This document shows positions 9,250 through 16,814 of a DNA stretch of 64,000 nt, one piece after another. The notes under the pieces were generated by a model. The model worked only from the letters and a program-made list of their open reading frames with translations, did no database searches and was not told the origin of the DNA. The number at the start of each line of letters is the position of its first letter. Position 1 is the stretch's first letter. The position numbers and the translations under genes were made by a program. Source of the DNA: Actinobacteria bacterium OV450 (GTDB taxonomy: Bacteria; Actinomycetota; Actinomycetes; Streptomycetales; Streptomycetaceae); contig LJCW01000368.1 in assembly GCA_001298555.1 (NCBI GenBank), positions 62,001-126,000 of the forward strand, written 5' to 3'.

Positions 9250-9441
9250 TCAGTGCGCGTGGTGCCGGACGTCCCGCTGACCGGGTACCCGGGTCGACCG
9301 GGGAGCGCCCTCGCGGCGGTGGCCGGCGCGCGCTCTGCGGCCCGGGAAGGGGTTGCGTCGAACGGTGGCGCTGGGGGCCACGATCAGAAGACCGACGGGG
9401 ATGAGGGCCGCGACGAGGATGAGGACGGCAACGAGGTTCAT
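9250..9441 (-). CDS. small single-pass membrane protein, function unknown
   Basis: A 63-residue frame starting at ATG 9441 with CAGGAA just upstream. The first 22 residues are strongly hydrophobic ('MNLVAVLILVAALIPVGLL'), followed by an Arg-rich basic tail. This pattern fits a short membrane peptide with a cytoplasmic tail. I do not recognise a family. It lies alone, so it could also be a chance frame. Confidence 0.4.
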   Translation of the reverse strand: MNLVAVLILVAALIPVGLLIVAPSATVRRNPFPGRRARAGHRREGAPRSTRVPGQRDVRHHAH

Positions 9442-9908
9442 GTTCCTGCCTTTCGTCGGGTATTGACTGGCTGTCACTACTTCTTGTTACCGAATCCCGA
9501 GCGCTTAAACACGGAGGGTGACGGTGCGGGAGTGTCGGCGTCGACGCGACGCACAACGTCCCGGAACGACGAAGACGATCAAGGCGCTGACTCCGGAACC
9601 CGGGCGCACCGAAACCGCGGCCGTGCGCCGGTACGACGCGGACGCACTCCTGAAGTGTGCGGGACCGGACACGGCGCAGCCGTGGTGGCGCCGCGGAACC
9701 TGTGTGGAGGCCCTTGACGGAAGGTCGCCGGAACGGCGCGCGGCCGAGTTGATCGGCGACCGGCGCCCTGGCGACGCTCGCCTTCAGCCCGTGGCGTCAC
9801 AGGCGGGAGGTCAGCGAGGCAGGGCTGGACGAACCGGCCGCACGGTACGGGGCCGAGCCGGGGCTGGCCGAACTCGACTCGGCCCGCCCCGCGGACCCGG
9901 CCGCCGGC

Positions 9909-10331
9909 ATGCGCGTAGACCACCACGCCGACGAGGACGTCGTCGAGGCGCTCGCCGACCCCGACCGGGCGGTCGCCAACCGGGCCGGGACAAGGAGCTG
10001 CGTGCGGCGATCCGGCCGGGCCGTGCGCACCACCGCGGGCCCCGCGTCGAAACCGCCGCGCCCCCTCTTCTGCGGAGAGGCCCACCGGCAGGGGGACGGC
10101 ACGGACGACGTGATCGGCTACGGCAGGGACGGCGGCGAGGTCCACCTCAGCACGCTCGGCCGGTTCGCCGCCGGCCGCGACGGCGGTCCGGAACCACGCC
10201 TCGCCCTCGAATCGGCCGGCTTCCGCTGGATCGACGATGCCGGCGGCTCGATCCGGGTGACCGGCCCCGGGGGTACCGCTTCGGCGGCCGCGACGCTTGG
10301 GAAAGGAGCCCCGTTCTCTGACGGATCGTGA
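9909..10331 (+). CDS. uncertain open frame, possibly degraded gene
   Basis: The interval 9478-10473 has no gene I can name. This frame is open from 9753 to 10331 and has its first ATG at 9909. It encodes acidic, coding-like text ('DHHADEDVVEALADPDRA') but has no ribosome binding site or known domain. A second, out-of-phase open frame covers 9518-9750, so the whole could be a frameshifted relic of one gene. Low confidence. Confidence 0.2.
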   Translation: MRVDHHADEDVVEALADPDRAVANRAGTRSCVRRSGRAVRTTAGPASKPPRPLFCGEAHRQGDGTDDVIGYGRDGGEVHLSTLGRFAAGRDGGPEPRLALESAGFRWIDDAGGSIRVTGPGGTASAAATLGKGAPFSDGS

Positions 10332-10473
10332 TTGCGGTGGCTCCACCCGTCACGGGAAGACCGCCCCCTCCTGCGAGGCAGCGGCCGCGTGCGCATCACT
10401 CTCGCTCCGGGCGATCGGCCGGGCCCCGGCCCGCGCGCGCCGTACGACGACCGCGAGGACCGGGGCCCGGTCC

Positions 10474-10541
10474 GTCACCCGGATCCCCGGGTCACCCGGA
10501 TCCCCGGGTCACCCGGATCCCCGGGTCACCCGGATCCCCGA
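10474..10541. repeat. four tandem 17-bp repeats
   Basis: The unit GTCACCCGGATCCCCGG occurs at 10474, 10491, 10508 and 10525; the first three copies are identical and the last differs only in its final base. Each unit plus its junction contains ACCCGG-ATCC-CCGGGT and so can fold as a 6-bp hairpin. The array ends one base before the stop codon of the peptidoglycan-binding gene, so it may act as a multi-hairpin terminator. Confidence 0.9.
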
Positions 10542-10542
10542 T

Positions 10543-10914
10543 TCAGCAGACCGGGTTCTTCAGGGCGCTCCAGGTCTTGGGGCCGACGATGCCGTCGACC
10601 GGCATGTTGCACATGTCCTCCACCCGGCGCTGGAACTCGCGCACGGCGCGGTCGGTGTCCGGGCCGAAGTCGCCGTCGACGCCGGAGGAGCCGATGTTCA
10701 CGTTCCAGGTCTTGAGCAGACACTGGGCCTGCCGGACCGCGGCGCCCTTGGAGCCCCTGCTGATGGTGGGCTGCGAGTCGGTGTAGTTGCAGCCGCGCGA
10801 ACCGGTCACCGACGTACCGGAGTTCGTGGCCGCCACGGCCGACGGGGCCAGGGCGACGCCGGTGCACAGGGCAGTGGAGGCGACGAGGAGCGCGAGACGC
10901 TTGCTGACGAGCAT
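10543..10914 (-). CDS. secreted peptidoglycan-binding-domain protein
   Basis: A 123-residue exported protein. A Sec signal peptide ends near residue 29 ('APSAVAA'). It is followed by one PG_binding_1 domain (about 45-120) with the family pattern 'GSKGAAVRQAQCLL', 'VDGDFGPDTDRAVREFQ' and 'VDGIVGPKTWSAL'. The mature protein has four Cys residues (in 'GCNY', 'AQCLL', 'DMCNM' and the C-terminal 'NPVC'), which could form two disulfides outside the cell. There is no catalytic domain, so it probably only binds cell wall. A weak AAGGACGGAA precedes the ATG. Confidence 0.9.
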   Translation of the reverse strand: MLVSKRLALLVASTALCTGVALAPSAVAATNSGTSVTGSRGCNYTDSQPTISRGSKGAAVRQAQCLLKTWNVNIGSSGVDGDFGPDTDRAVREFQRRVEDMCNMPVDGIVGPKTWSALKNPVC

Positions 10915-11166
10915 GGCTGTGTTCCGTCCTTCGATCGGCGCGGGCCGTTTCCCCCGTGGGTGTCCGCGAGTTGACCCGCAGTCCTGGTGTGCGGGACCGG
11001 TGGTCGGCCGGTCCCGTGCTGGCGAGGCATGAAGCTACGGGCCGGGGCCCGGGCCCGTCGTCCCGTGGCGGGTGGACCCTCGCGTCAACCTCCGGCACAC
11101 GGGCCAGCGCCTTTCCCAACTCATGGTGGAGTACGGGAGTGGGAGGCCGGTGCGCGCCGTCCGGGC

Positions 11167-11172
11167 TAGGCT
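11167..11172 (+). promoter_or_regulatory. candidate -10 box for a leaderless kinase transcript
   Basis: TAGGCT lies six bases before the ATG of the kinase, and no ribosome binding site is visible. This spacing is what a leaderless mRNA would show. There is no clear -35 box. Confidence 0.4.
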
Positions 11173-11178
11173 GCGGCG

Positions 11179-12381
11179 ATGCGGATCCGCCCCTCCTCCA
11201 TGGACGCGCTGACAGCCCTCGCTCAGACGGGTGTGGCCGTGCTTCTGGGCCGGGAGGCGGTCGCCCAGGGCTGGCCTCCCCTGGATCTCGCCGCGTACCT
11301 GCTCGGCGGGCTGGTGACGGTGCCGGTGGCCGTGCGGACGAAGGCACCCGTGGCGGTCTGCCTGTTCACCCAGCTGATGTGGGTCGTGTACGTCACCGCC
11401 GGGTACTGGCCGGTGGTCACCTGCTTCGGTCCCATGCTCGCGGTGTACACGGTGGCCGCACTCTGCCCGGTCCGCACCTCGGCGGTCTGCGCCGCGCTGA
11501 TGGGGGCGGTGTGGATCTACGCGGGCCTGCTGGGCAACGGCCCCGCCGGCGGTTCCATGGCGACCGTGCTCGCGCAGGCCGTGGTATTCCCGGCCGTGTT
11601 GTGGCGGTTCGGGCTGGTGGCCCGCAGGTCGGCCGAACTGGCCCGCCAGCTGCGGCGCGAGCGCGACGAACGGGCCCGCCGCGACGTCGCCGAGGAACGT
11701 GCGCGCATCGCGCGGGAGCTGCACGACATCGTGGCCCACCACATGTGCGTGATCTCGGTCCAGGCGGGCCTGGCCGGGTACGTGTTCGACTCCGCGCCCC
11801 GCACGGCCAGGGCGGCCCTGTCCACCATCGAGGACACCAGTGCCGAGGCGCTGGACGAACTCCGCCGCATGCTCAGCCTGTTGCGGGACACCGACCGGGA
11901 GCAACCGGACGGCGGGGCCGATCCCGAGACCCCGGGCCGGGACGCTCCGATGCCGGGCCTGTCACGGCTGGGGGAGATGGCCGAACGGGTCCGGGCGGCG
12001 GGCGTGCCGGTGAACCTGCGGATCACGGGCGATGCGCGTGCCTTGGCCCCCGGCGTGGAGCTGTGTGCGTACCGGGTGACGCAGGAGGCGCTGACCAACG
12101 TCCTCAGGCACGCCCCGGGCGCCAGCGTGACCGTGACCCTCGACTACCGGCCCACGGACCTCTCGGTGACCGTGACGGACGACGGCGCGGGCGGGGGCCC
12201 CGTTCCGGCCAAGTTGGCACAGGGGAGCGGGAACGGGTTGATGGGCATGCGCGAGCGGGCCAAGCTTTACGGAGGAACGATCAGCACCGGGCCGCGCAGC
12301 GAAGGGGGCTATGCCGTGTGCCTTACGCTGCCGACCTCGGCCCGGACCGGACTGCCACGGGGGGACGGTCGCCCGGCATGA
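11179..12381 (+). CDS. two-component sensor histidine kinase (NarL/DesK type)
   Basis: A 400-residue membrane kinase. About four to five hydrophobic segments occupy residues 10-145. A short coiled linker leads to the HisKA_3 domain with phospho-acceptor His182 in 'ELHDIVAHH', and a HATPase domain runs from about 285 to 385 with the N box 'QEALTNVLRHA', 'DDGAGG' and 'GNGLMGMRERA'. It overlaps the response regulator gene by four bases (ATGA), so the two form a cognate pair. The stimulus is unknown; there is no large external sensor domain, suggesting sensing within the membrane. Confidence 0.93.
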   Translation: MRIRPSSMDALTALAQTGVAVLLGREAVAQGWPPLDLAAYLLGGLVTVPVAVRTKAPVAVCLFTQLMWVVYVTAGYWPVVTCFGPMLAVYTVAALCPVRTSAVCAALMGAVWIYAGLLGNGPAGGSMATVLAQAVVFPAVLWRFGLVARRSAELARQLRRERDERARRDVAEERARIARELHDIVAHHMCVISVQAGLAGYVFDSAPRTARAALSTIEDTSAEALDELRRMLSLLRDTDREQPDGGADPETPGRDAPMPGLSRLGEMAERVRAAGVPVNLRITGDARALAPGVELCAYRVTQEALTNVLRHAPGASVTVTLDYRPTDLSVTVTDDGAGGGPVPAKLAQGSGNGLMGMRERAKLYGGTISTGPRSEGGYAVCLTLPTSARTGLPRGDGRPA

Positions 12382-13079
12382 CGGGATCCGGATGCCTGAG
12401 GGTGCTCGTGGCCGACGACCAGTTCCTCATCCGGGCCGGGCTCGTGGGCCTGCTGGAGGTCGCGGAGGGCTTCGAAGTCGTCGGCGAGGCCGTGGACGGC
12501 GCCGAGGCGGTCGAGCTCGCCGCCCGTACCCGCCCCGACGTCATCCTGATGGACATCCGGATGCCGCGCATGGACGGGATCGCCGCCGCGGAGCAGATCC
12601 TCGCGCGGACCCCGCCCCCGGCGCCCCGCGTGCTGATCCTGACCACCTTCGACCTGGACGAGTACGTGTACGGGGCGCTTAAGGCAGGGGCCTCCGGCTT
12701 CCTGCTGAAGGACTCGGGCCCCAAGCGGCTGCTGGCCGCCATCACCGCCGTGGGCAGCGGGGACGCGCTCTTCGCGCCGACGGTGACCCGTCGGCTCGTG
12801 GAGGCCTTCGCCACCCGCGCGGGCGGTGAAGGGTCCTGCGCGGCCGCCAGGGCCGGGGCGGCCGGACTGGACGCGCTGACGAGCCGGGAGATCGAGGTGC
12901 TGGAGCTGGTCGGGCAGGGCCTGGCCAACGCCGAGATCGCCTGGCGGCTGTTCATCACCGAGGGCACGGTCAAGAGCCACCTCAGCCGGACGATGACGAA
13001 GCTGGGCCTGGAGAGCCGGGCCCAGGCCGTGGTGACGGCGTACGAGAGCGGGCTGGTGGTCCCCGGCCGGAACGCCTGA
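12378..13079 (+). CDS. LuxR/NarL-family response regulator
   Basis: A 233-residue regulator. The receiver domain (8-125) has the acidic pair 'VADDQ', phospho-acceptor Asp59 in 'VILMDIRMP', Thr in 'ILTTF' and Lys in 'LLKDS'. A GerE/LuxR helix-turn-helix (about 168-225) reads 'LTSREIEVLELVGQGLANAEIA' in sections, ending 'TVKSHLSRTM'. It starts at ATG 12378 inside the kinase stop (ATGA overlap), indicating translational coupling. Its targets are not evident. Confidence 0.95.
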   Translation: MTGSGCLRVLVADDQFLIRAGLVGLLEVAEGFEVVGEAVDGAEAVELAARTRPDVILMDIRMPRMDGIAAAEQILARTPPPAPRVLILTTFDLDEYVYGALKAGASGFLLKDSGPKRLLAAITAVGSGDALFAPTVTRRLVEAFATRAGGEGSCAAARAGAAGLDALTSREIEVLELVGQGLANAEIAWRLFITEGTVKSHLSRTMTKLGLESRAQAVVTAYESGLVVPGRNA

Positions 13080-13216
13080 AGGTCCTGTTGCGGCTGGACG
13101 ATGCCGTTCCTGCGGTTGCCTGGTGGACGTGGTCCCCGGCGGCCCTCTTCACGGTGGGCGGCGACTGGCACGGCTGCGGCCTTGCCGGAGGCACCCGGTC
13201 GCCCCGGCTCGGTAGC

Positions 13217-13663
13217 ATGCGAAGCGTGGCCATCAGACTTGAGAACGTCGGCATCGCCGTTCGCGATCTCGAAGCAGCGATCTCCTTCTTCACCGACCTC
13301 GGCCTCACGGTCATCGGCCGTGACACGGTCCGTGGGGAGTGGACCGACACCGCCGTAGGCCTTGACGGCAATCACGCGAACATCGCGATGCTCCAGACGC
13401 CGGACGGCCATGGCCGCCTTGAGCTCTTCGAGTACATCCACCCCGAAGCGATCGAGTCGGAGCCCACTCGTCCCCACGAGATCGGCATGCATCGCGTCGC
13501 CTTCTCGGTCGACGACATCGACGAAGCCCTGGCGACGGCCGCCAGGCACGGATGTCATCCGCTTCGCGGTGTGGCGACCTATGAGGACGTCTACAAGCTC
13601 ACGTACGTCCGTGGTCCCAGCGGCATCCTCGTGATGCTCGCGGAGGAGCTGAAGAAGAAGTGA
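13217..13663 (+). CDS. VOC-family (glyoxalase/bleomycin-resistance fold) protein
   Basis: A 148-residue single VOC unit: 'LENVGIAVRDLEAAISFFTDLGL' opens the first beta-alpha-beta module and 'EIGMHRVAFSVDDIDEAL' the second. Candidate metal ligands are the His in 'GMHRVAF' and a Glu in 'ELFEY'. This fold serves isomerases, dioxygenases and binding proteins, so the activity stays open. ATG 13217 or GTG 13226 could be the start; neither has a good binding site. Confidence 0.85.
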   Translation: MRSVAIRLENVGIAVRDLEAAISFFTDLGLTVIGRDTVRGEWTDTAVGLDGNHANIAMLQTPDGHGRLELFEYIHPEAIESEPTRPHEIGMHRVAFSVDDIDEALATAARHGCHPLRGVATYEDVYKLTYVRGPSGILVMLAEELKKK

Positions 13664-13694
13664 CGGCCGATCGGGTGGGGACGGTGTGAACGAG

Positions 13695-13735
13695 GGTGCA
13701 AGGGTCCGCGGACTCGATCCGTGGACCCTTGCACC
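13695..13735. terminator. strong bidirectional terminator
   Basis: GGTGCAAGGGTCC pairs perfectly with GGACCCTTGCACC, and the stem extends by four more pairs (one G-U) to a seven-base loop. It lies between the converging VOC and DUF4246 genes. Confidence 0.85.
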
Positions 13736-13758
13736 AGATCCGGGCCGAAGCCGAGGTC

Positions 13759-15267
13759 TCAGTGCTCGCAGAGGGAGAATTCTCGCTCGTAGAGCTGTTC
13801 GTTGTGTTCGTCGACGAAGAACTTGCGTTCCTGCATCAGCTGTTCGCGGTACTCCTTCGCCTGCTCGAGCGTCATGGTCGAGGTGTCGGACCACGGCTGC
13901 TGCGGTGGTACATCGGATGTCGAGACGATCCGTTCCGACGGGTCGACCAGGAAGAACGCGAGAATTTTGCGATGTCCCGGGCGGGTGGTGTCCGCGAGGC
14001 GGAATGAGTCGACGCGGTGTTGCAGGACGTTCGGAAACGCCAGGCAGCGGCCCGCTGGGGTCGACGCCGACCCCAGCAGCTGGTTCAGAGCGTCCTCGTC
14101 CTCCAGGCCGTAGACCTCGCGCACGCCGTTGTTGTCGTTCTGTTCGTAGTCCGGGTCGTCGAGTGCCGCCCGGAAACCCAGCCTGCTTTCGGTGATGTTC
14201 TCGCTGTCCCAGTAGTAGAGGCCGGTCGAGACGATCCGCTCGTTCAGCATCCCCTCGACGTGCCAGGAACCGCCGGGGTACTCGGGCTTGTCCGGGGTGA
14301 GATGAATGCTGGCGAGCTTGACGATGACCTGGAGACGACGGCCGCGCAGGTCGACCCGGGCGGATGCATCGGGCATCTCGGGCGGGGTGAACGCCGGGGC
14401 GTCGGGGATGACCGGGCGACGGTTCTCCCACCAGTCGTCCTGAGCCTGTTCCCACACACGAAGGGCTTCTGCGTAGGCCTCGGCATCACTGTACGAGGAC
14501 TTGTCCGGATACTCCGGCTCCGAGTCGTACCACCCGTAGGGATCCGCCTCGATGCGCAGCGGCCGCGGATGACGCAGATCGGTGAGCACGTTCTCCAGTA
14601 GCGGGCGCATCCGCGCGAACAGATCCGGCAGTACGGCCGCGAGTTCGCGGTGCGTGTCGGGGTGGACGTTGTTGACGTACGAGCGGAAGACGACATCCCC
14701 GTCGTCACTGACGTCCACGTCCGTGGGCAGCCACTGGAACTTCTCCGAGAACTCGTACTTCGAATAGCGGTCCGTCGGATTCTGCCAGGCCCGCTCGGGC
14801 GCGCCGCTCACCTCTCTCACCAGGCAGAACAGTGAGGGATGAACCAGATCCAGTACCTGGCCGCCGGAACCGGGGTGCCAGTCACGTTCTGCTTCGGGGA
14901 CCTGCTCCAGAACCTGGACCGCCTTGCGCAGCCGGGACCTGAGCTTGTCGTCGACCAGTGTGTCCGACTGCCACACCCCGTCGACGGCGGACACCTCGAC
15001 GCCGCTTCGTTCGTCCCGCAGGGCGGCGTAATGAGCGAGTTCGGCGAGCACGTAACGAACCTGCGCCACGGTGAGGCCCTGGGTGACCGCTTCCCGCGTC
15101 CACCTCGCGACGACGTCGGCATCGTTCATCTTGTCGAACCACCCGGGCTTCGCCCGGATGTGTGCACTGCACTGCATCATCTGAAGCTCCCGCAGCGTCC
15201 GGGGTGTCGCGAACGCTATGGAACGGGAGGCGTGAAAGGGCAGCGGGAAAGCAGACAGGCCAGACAA
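13759..15267 (-). CDS. DUF4246 domain protein
   Basis: A 502-residue protein covering the whole DUF4246 family length, including the N-terminal 'TLRELQMM' and 'KPGWFDKM' signature. The core has 'GGSWHVEGMLNERIVSTGLYY' and 'RKILAFFLVDP'. The His-x-Glu pair followed later by a His in 'RPGHRKILAFF' is placed like the iron ligands of 2-oxoglutarate oxygenases; this is inference, as no activity is known to me. The start is a TTG with GGAGG ten bases upstream; later ATGs would remove conserved residues. It stands alone. Confidence 0.8.
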   Translation of the reverse strand: MSGLSAFPLPFHASRSIAFATPRTLRELQMMQCSAHIRAKPGWFDKMNDADVVARWTREAVTQGLTVAQVRYVLAELAHYAALRDERSGVEVSAVDGVWQSDTLVDDKLRSRLRKAVQVLEQVPEAERDWHPGSGGQVLDLVHPSLFCLVREVSGAPERAWQNPTDRYSKYEFSEKFQWLPTDVDVSDDGDVVFRSYVNNVHPDTHRELAAVLPDLFARMRPLLENVLTDLRHPRPLRIEADPYGWYDSEPEYPDKSSYSDAEAYAEALRVWEQAQDDWWENRRPVIPDAPAFTPPEMPDASARVDLRGRRLQVIVKLASIHLTPDKPEYPGGSWHVEGMLNERIVSTGLYYWDSENITESRLGFRAALDDPDYEQNDNNGVREVYGLEDEDALNQLLGSASTPAGRCLAFPNVLQHRVDSFRLADTTRPGHRKILAFFLVDPSERIVSTSDVPPQQPWSDTSTMTLEQAKEYREQLMQERKFFVDEHNEQLYEREFSLCEH

Positions 15268-15554
15268 CTCTGTTGGTCCTCCGAGTCGGTGTGCGGTGGC
15301 GGGAAGGATACTTCAGCGGACTGACACCGCATCCGTGTCCCCGGCACCGCTCCTTGGCGGCTATGGCCCTGAGCAGCCGGGGACCGAGACCGGATCATGA
15401 CCGTTTCGAGGCGGCGGCCCGGGCGTGCGCCGCGGTACGGCAGCCGGGCGGTTTGCGGCCGACCCGCGCGTGCGGTGGGGCGGACCCGGACCGGAAGCTG
15501 ATATCCCGTCATGTGTAGCCCACCTGCCGCCACACACCGAGAGGCCTCCGGTCC

Positions 15555-16664
15555 ATGCCGTCATCGCCGCTGATCCGACGACGCCTGCGCGGGTTCCTCA
15601 CCGCGTCCCTCGGCGCGCTGCTCGACGTCGCCGCCACCACCGCCCCGGCCCGGGCCGACGCGGGAAGCGTGACGGAGTACCCGATCACGACCCCCGACAG
15701 CTACCCCGCCGGCATCACCGCGGGCCCGGACCGGGCCCTGTGGTTCGCCGAGTCCGGAGCCAACCGGATCGGGCGCATCACGACCGGCGGCACGGTCACC
15801 GAATACCCGCTGCCGACCGCCGACAGCCTCCCCCAGGGCATCACTCAGGGCCCCGACCGTGCCCTGTGGTTCACGGAGGGGGCCGCCGACAAGATCGGCC
15901 GGATCACGACGAAGGGCCGGGTCACCGAGTTCCCGCTGCCCGGCACGGGCCGCTTCCCCACGGGTATCGCGGTCGGTGCCGACCGCGCCCTGTGGTTCAC
16001 CGAGCCGGGAACGAACGCGATCGGACGGATGACGGTCGACGGCCGGGTGGCCGAGTACGCCCTCCCCACGCCGGACAGCATCCCGTACTACATCGCCCCT
16101 GCGGCAGACGGTTCCCTGTGGTTCACCGAGTTGTACGCCGGCAAGATCGGCCGGATCACCCGGTCCGGCCAGGTGACCGAGTTCCCGCTGTCCAGTGACT
16201 CCGCGTTCCCGTCCGGCATCGCGGCCGGGCCCGGCGGGATGTGGTTCACGGCGAGCGGGCTGAACGCCATCGGGCGGATCACCTCACGGGGCGAGATCAA
16301 GCTCTTCCCGGTACCCGTCGCCGACAACCAGGTCTACGACATCACCCGAGGCGCGGACGGACACATGTGGTACGCCGTGCAGTCCGGCCGCATCGGCCGG
16401 ATCAGCGGGAGCGGTGCCATGACGGAGTACGAGGTCCCGGCAGGCGCGGACAAAGTGCCCTTCAACATCACGGCCGGCCCCGACCGGAACATCTGGTTCA
16501 CCGAGCTGTTGGCCGGCGCCGTCGGCCGTGTCCAGGCCGTTCCGGGCCGATGGGTCCACCCGGCGCCCGCAGGTCACCCCCAGCGCCCCCTCCACTCGGC
16601 CCCCACGCGCCACCGCCCCCTCCACCTCGCGCCCGGCCGGACGGGACCGTCGTCCCTACGGTGA
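15555..16664 (+). CDS. secreted virginiamycin B lyase-like beta-propeller protein
   Basis: A 369-residue protein with a signal peptide (about 1-35, ending 'APARADA') and seven repeats of about 42 residues, each with a 'LWFTE...IGRI' core, forming a seven-bladed propeller like Vgb (streptogramin B lyase). Known Vgb enzymes are cytosolic and need particular His and Glu residues. Here blade six reads 'HMWYAVQSGRIGRI', losing the usual Glu, and the protein is exported, so I would not call it a resistance enzyme. The last ~40 residues are rich in Pro, His and Arg and look unlike the rest. A GAGAGG lies about nine bases before the ATG. Confidence 0.75.
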   Translation: MPSSPLIRRRLRGFLTASLGALLDVAATTAPARADAGSVTEYPITTPDSYPAGITAGPDRALWFAESGANRIGRITTGGTVTEYPLPTADSLPQGITQGPDRALWFTEGAADKIGRITTKGRVTEFPLPGTGRFPTGIAVGADRALWFTEPGTNAIGRMTVDGRVAEYALPTPDSIPYYIAPAADGSLWFTELYAGKIGRITRSGQVTEFPLSSDSAFPSGIAAGPGGMWFTASGLNAIGRITSRGEIKLFPVPVADNQVYDITRGADGHMWYAVQSGRIGRISGSGAMTEYEVPAGADKVPFNITAGPDRNIWFTELLAGAVGRVQAVPGRWVHPAPAGHPQRPLHSAPTRHRPLHLAPGRTGPSSLR

Positions 16665-16814
16665 TCGGCGCGGGCCGTCGTGTTCGTGGGCGAACGCGGA
16701 ACGGGCGGCTCCTTTCAGGCGAAATGGGGATGTCCGGCTCATTCGTCCGAGGACGGATCCCGATGACTGAGAGTGATGGCTCCGAACGACCCCGTCCTGC
16801 CCGAGAGGCACACC

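Noticed and set aside
10474..10541. CRISPR array
   Set aside because: Repeats are contiguous with no spacers, and there are no cas genes.
15555..16664. Streptogramin resistance gene vgb
   Set aside because: The propeller repeats fit, but export signal and altered residues argue against a lyase call.
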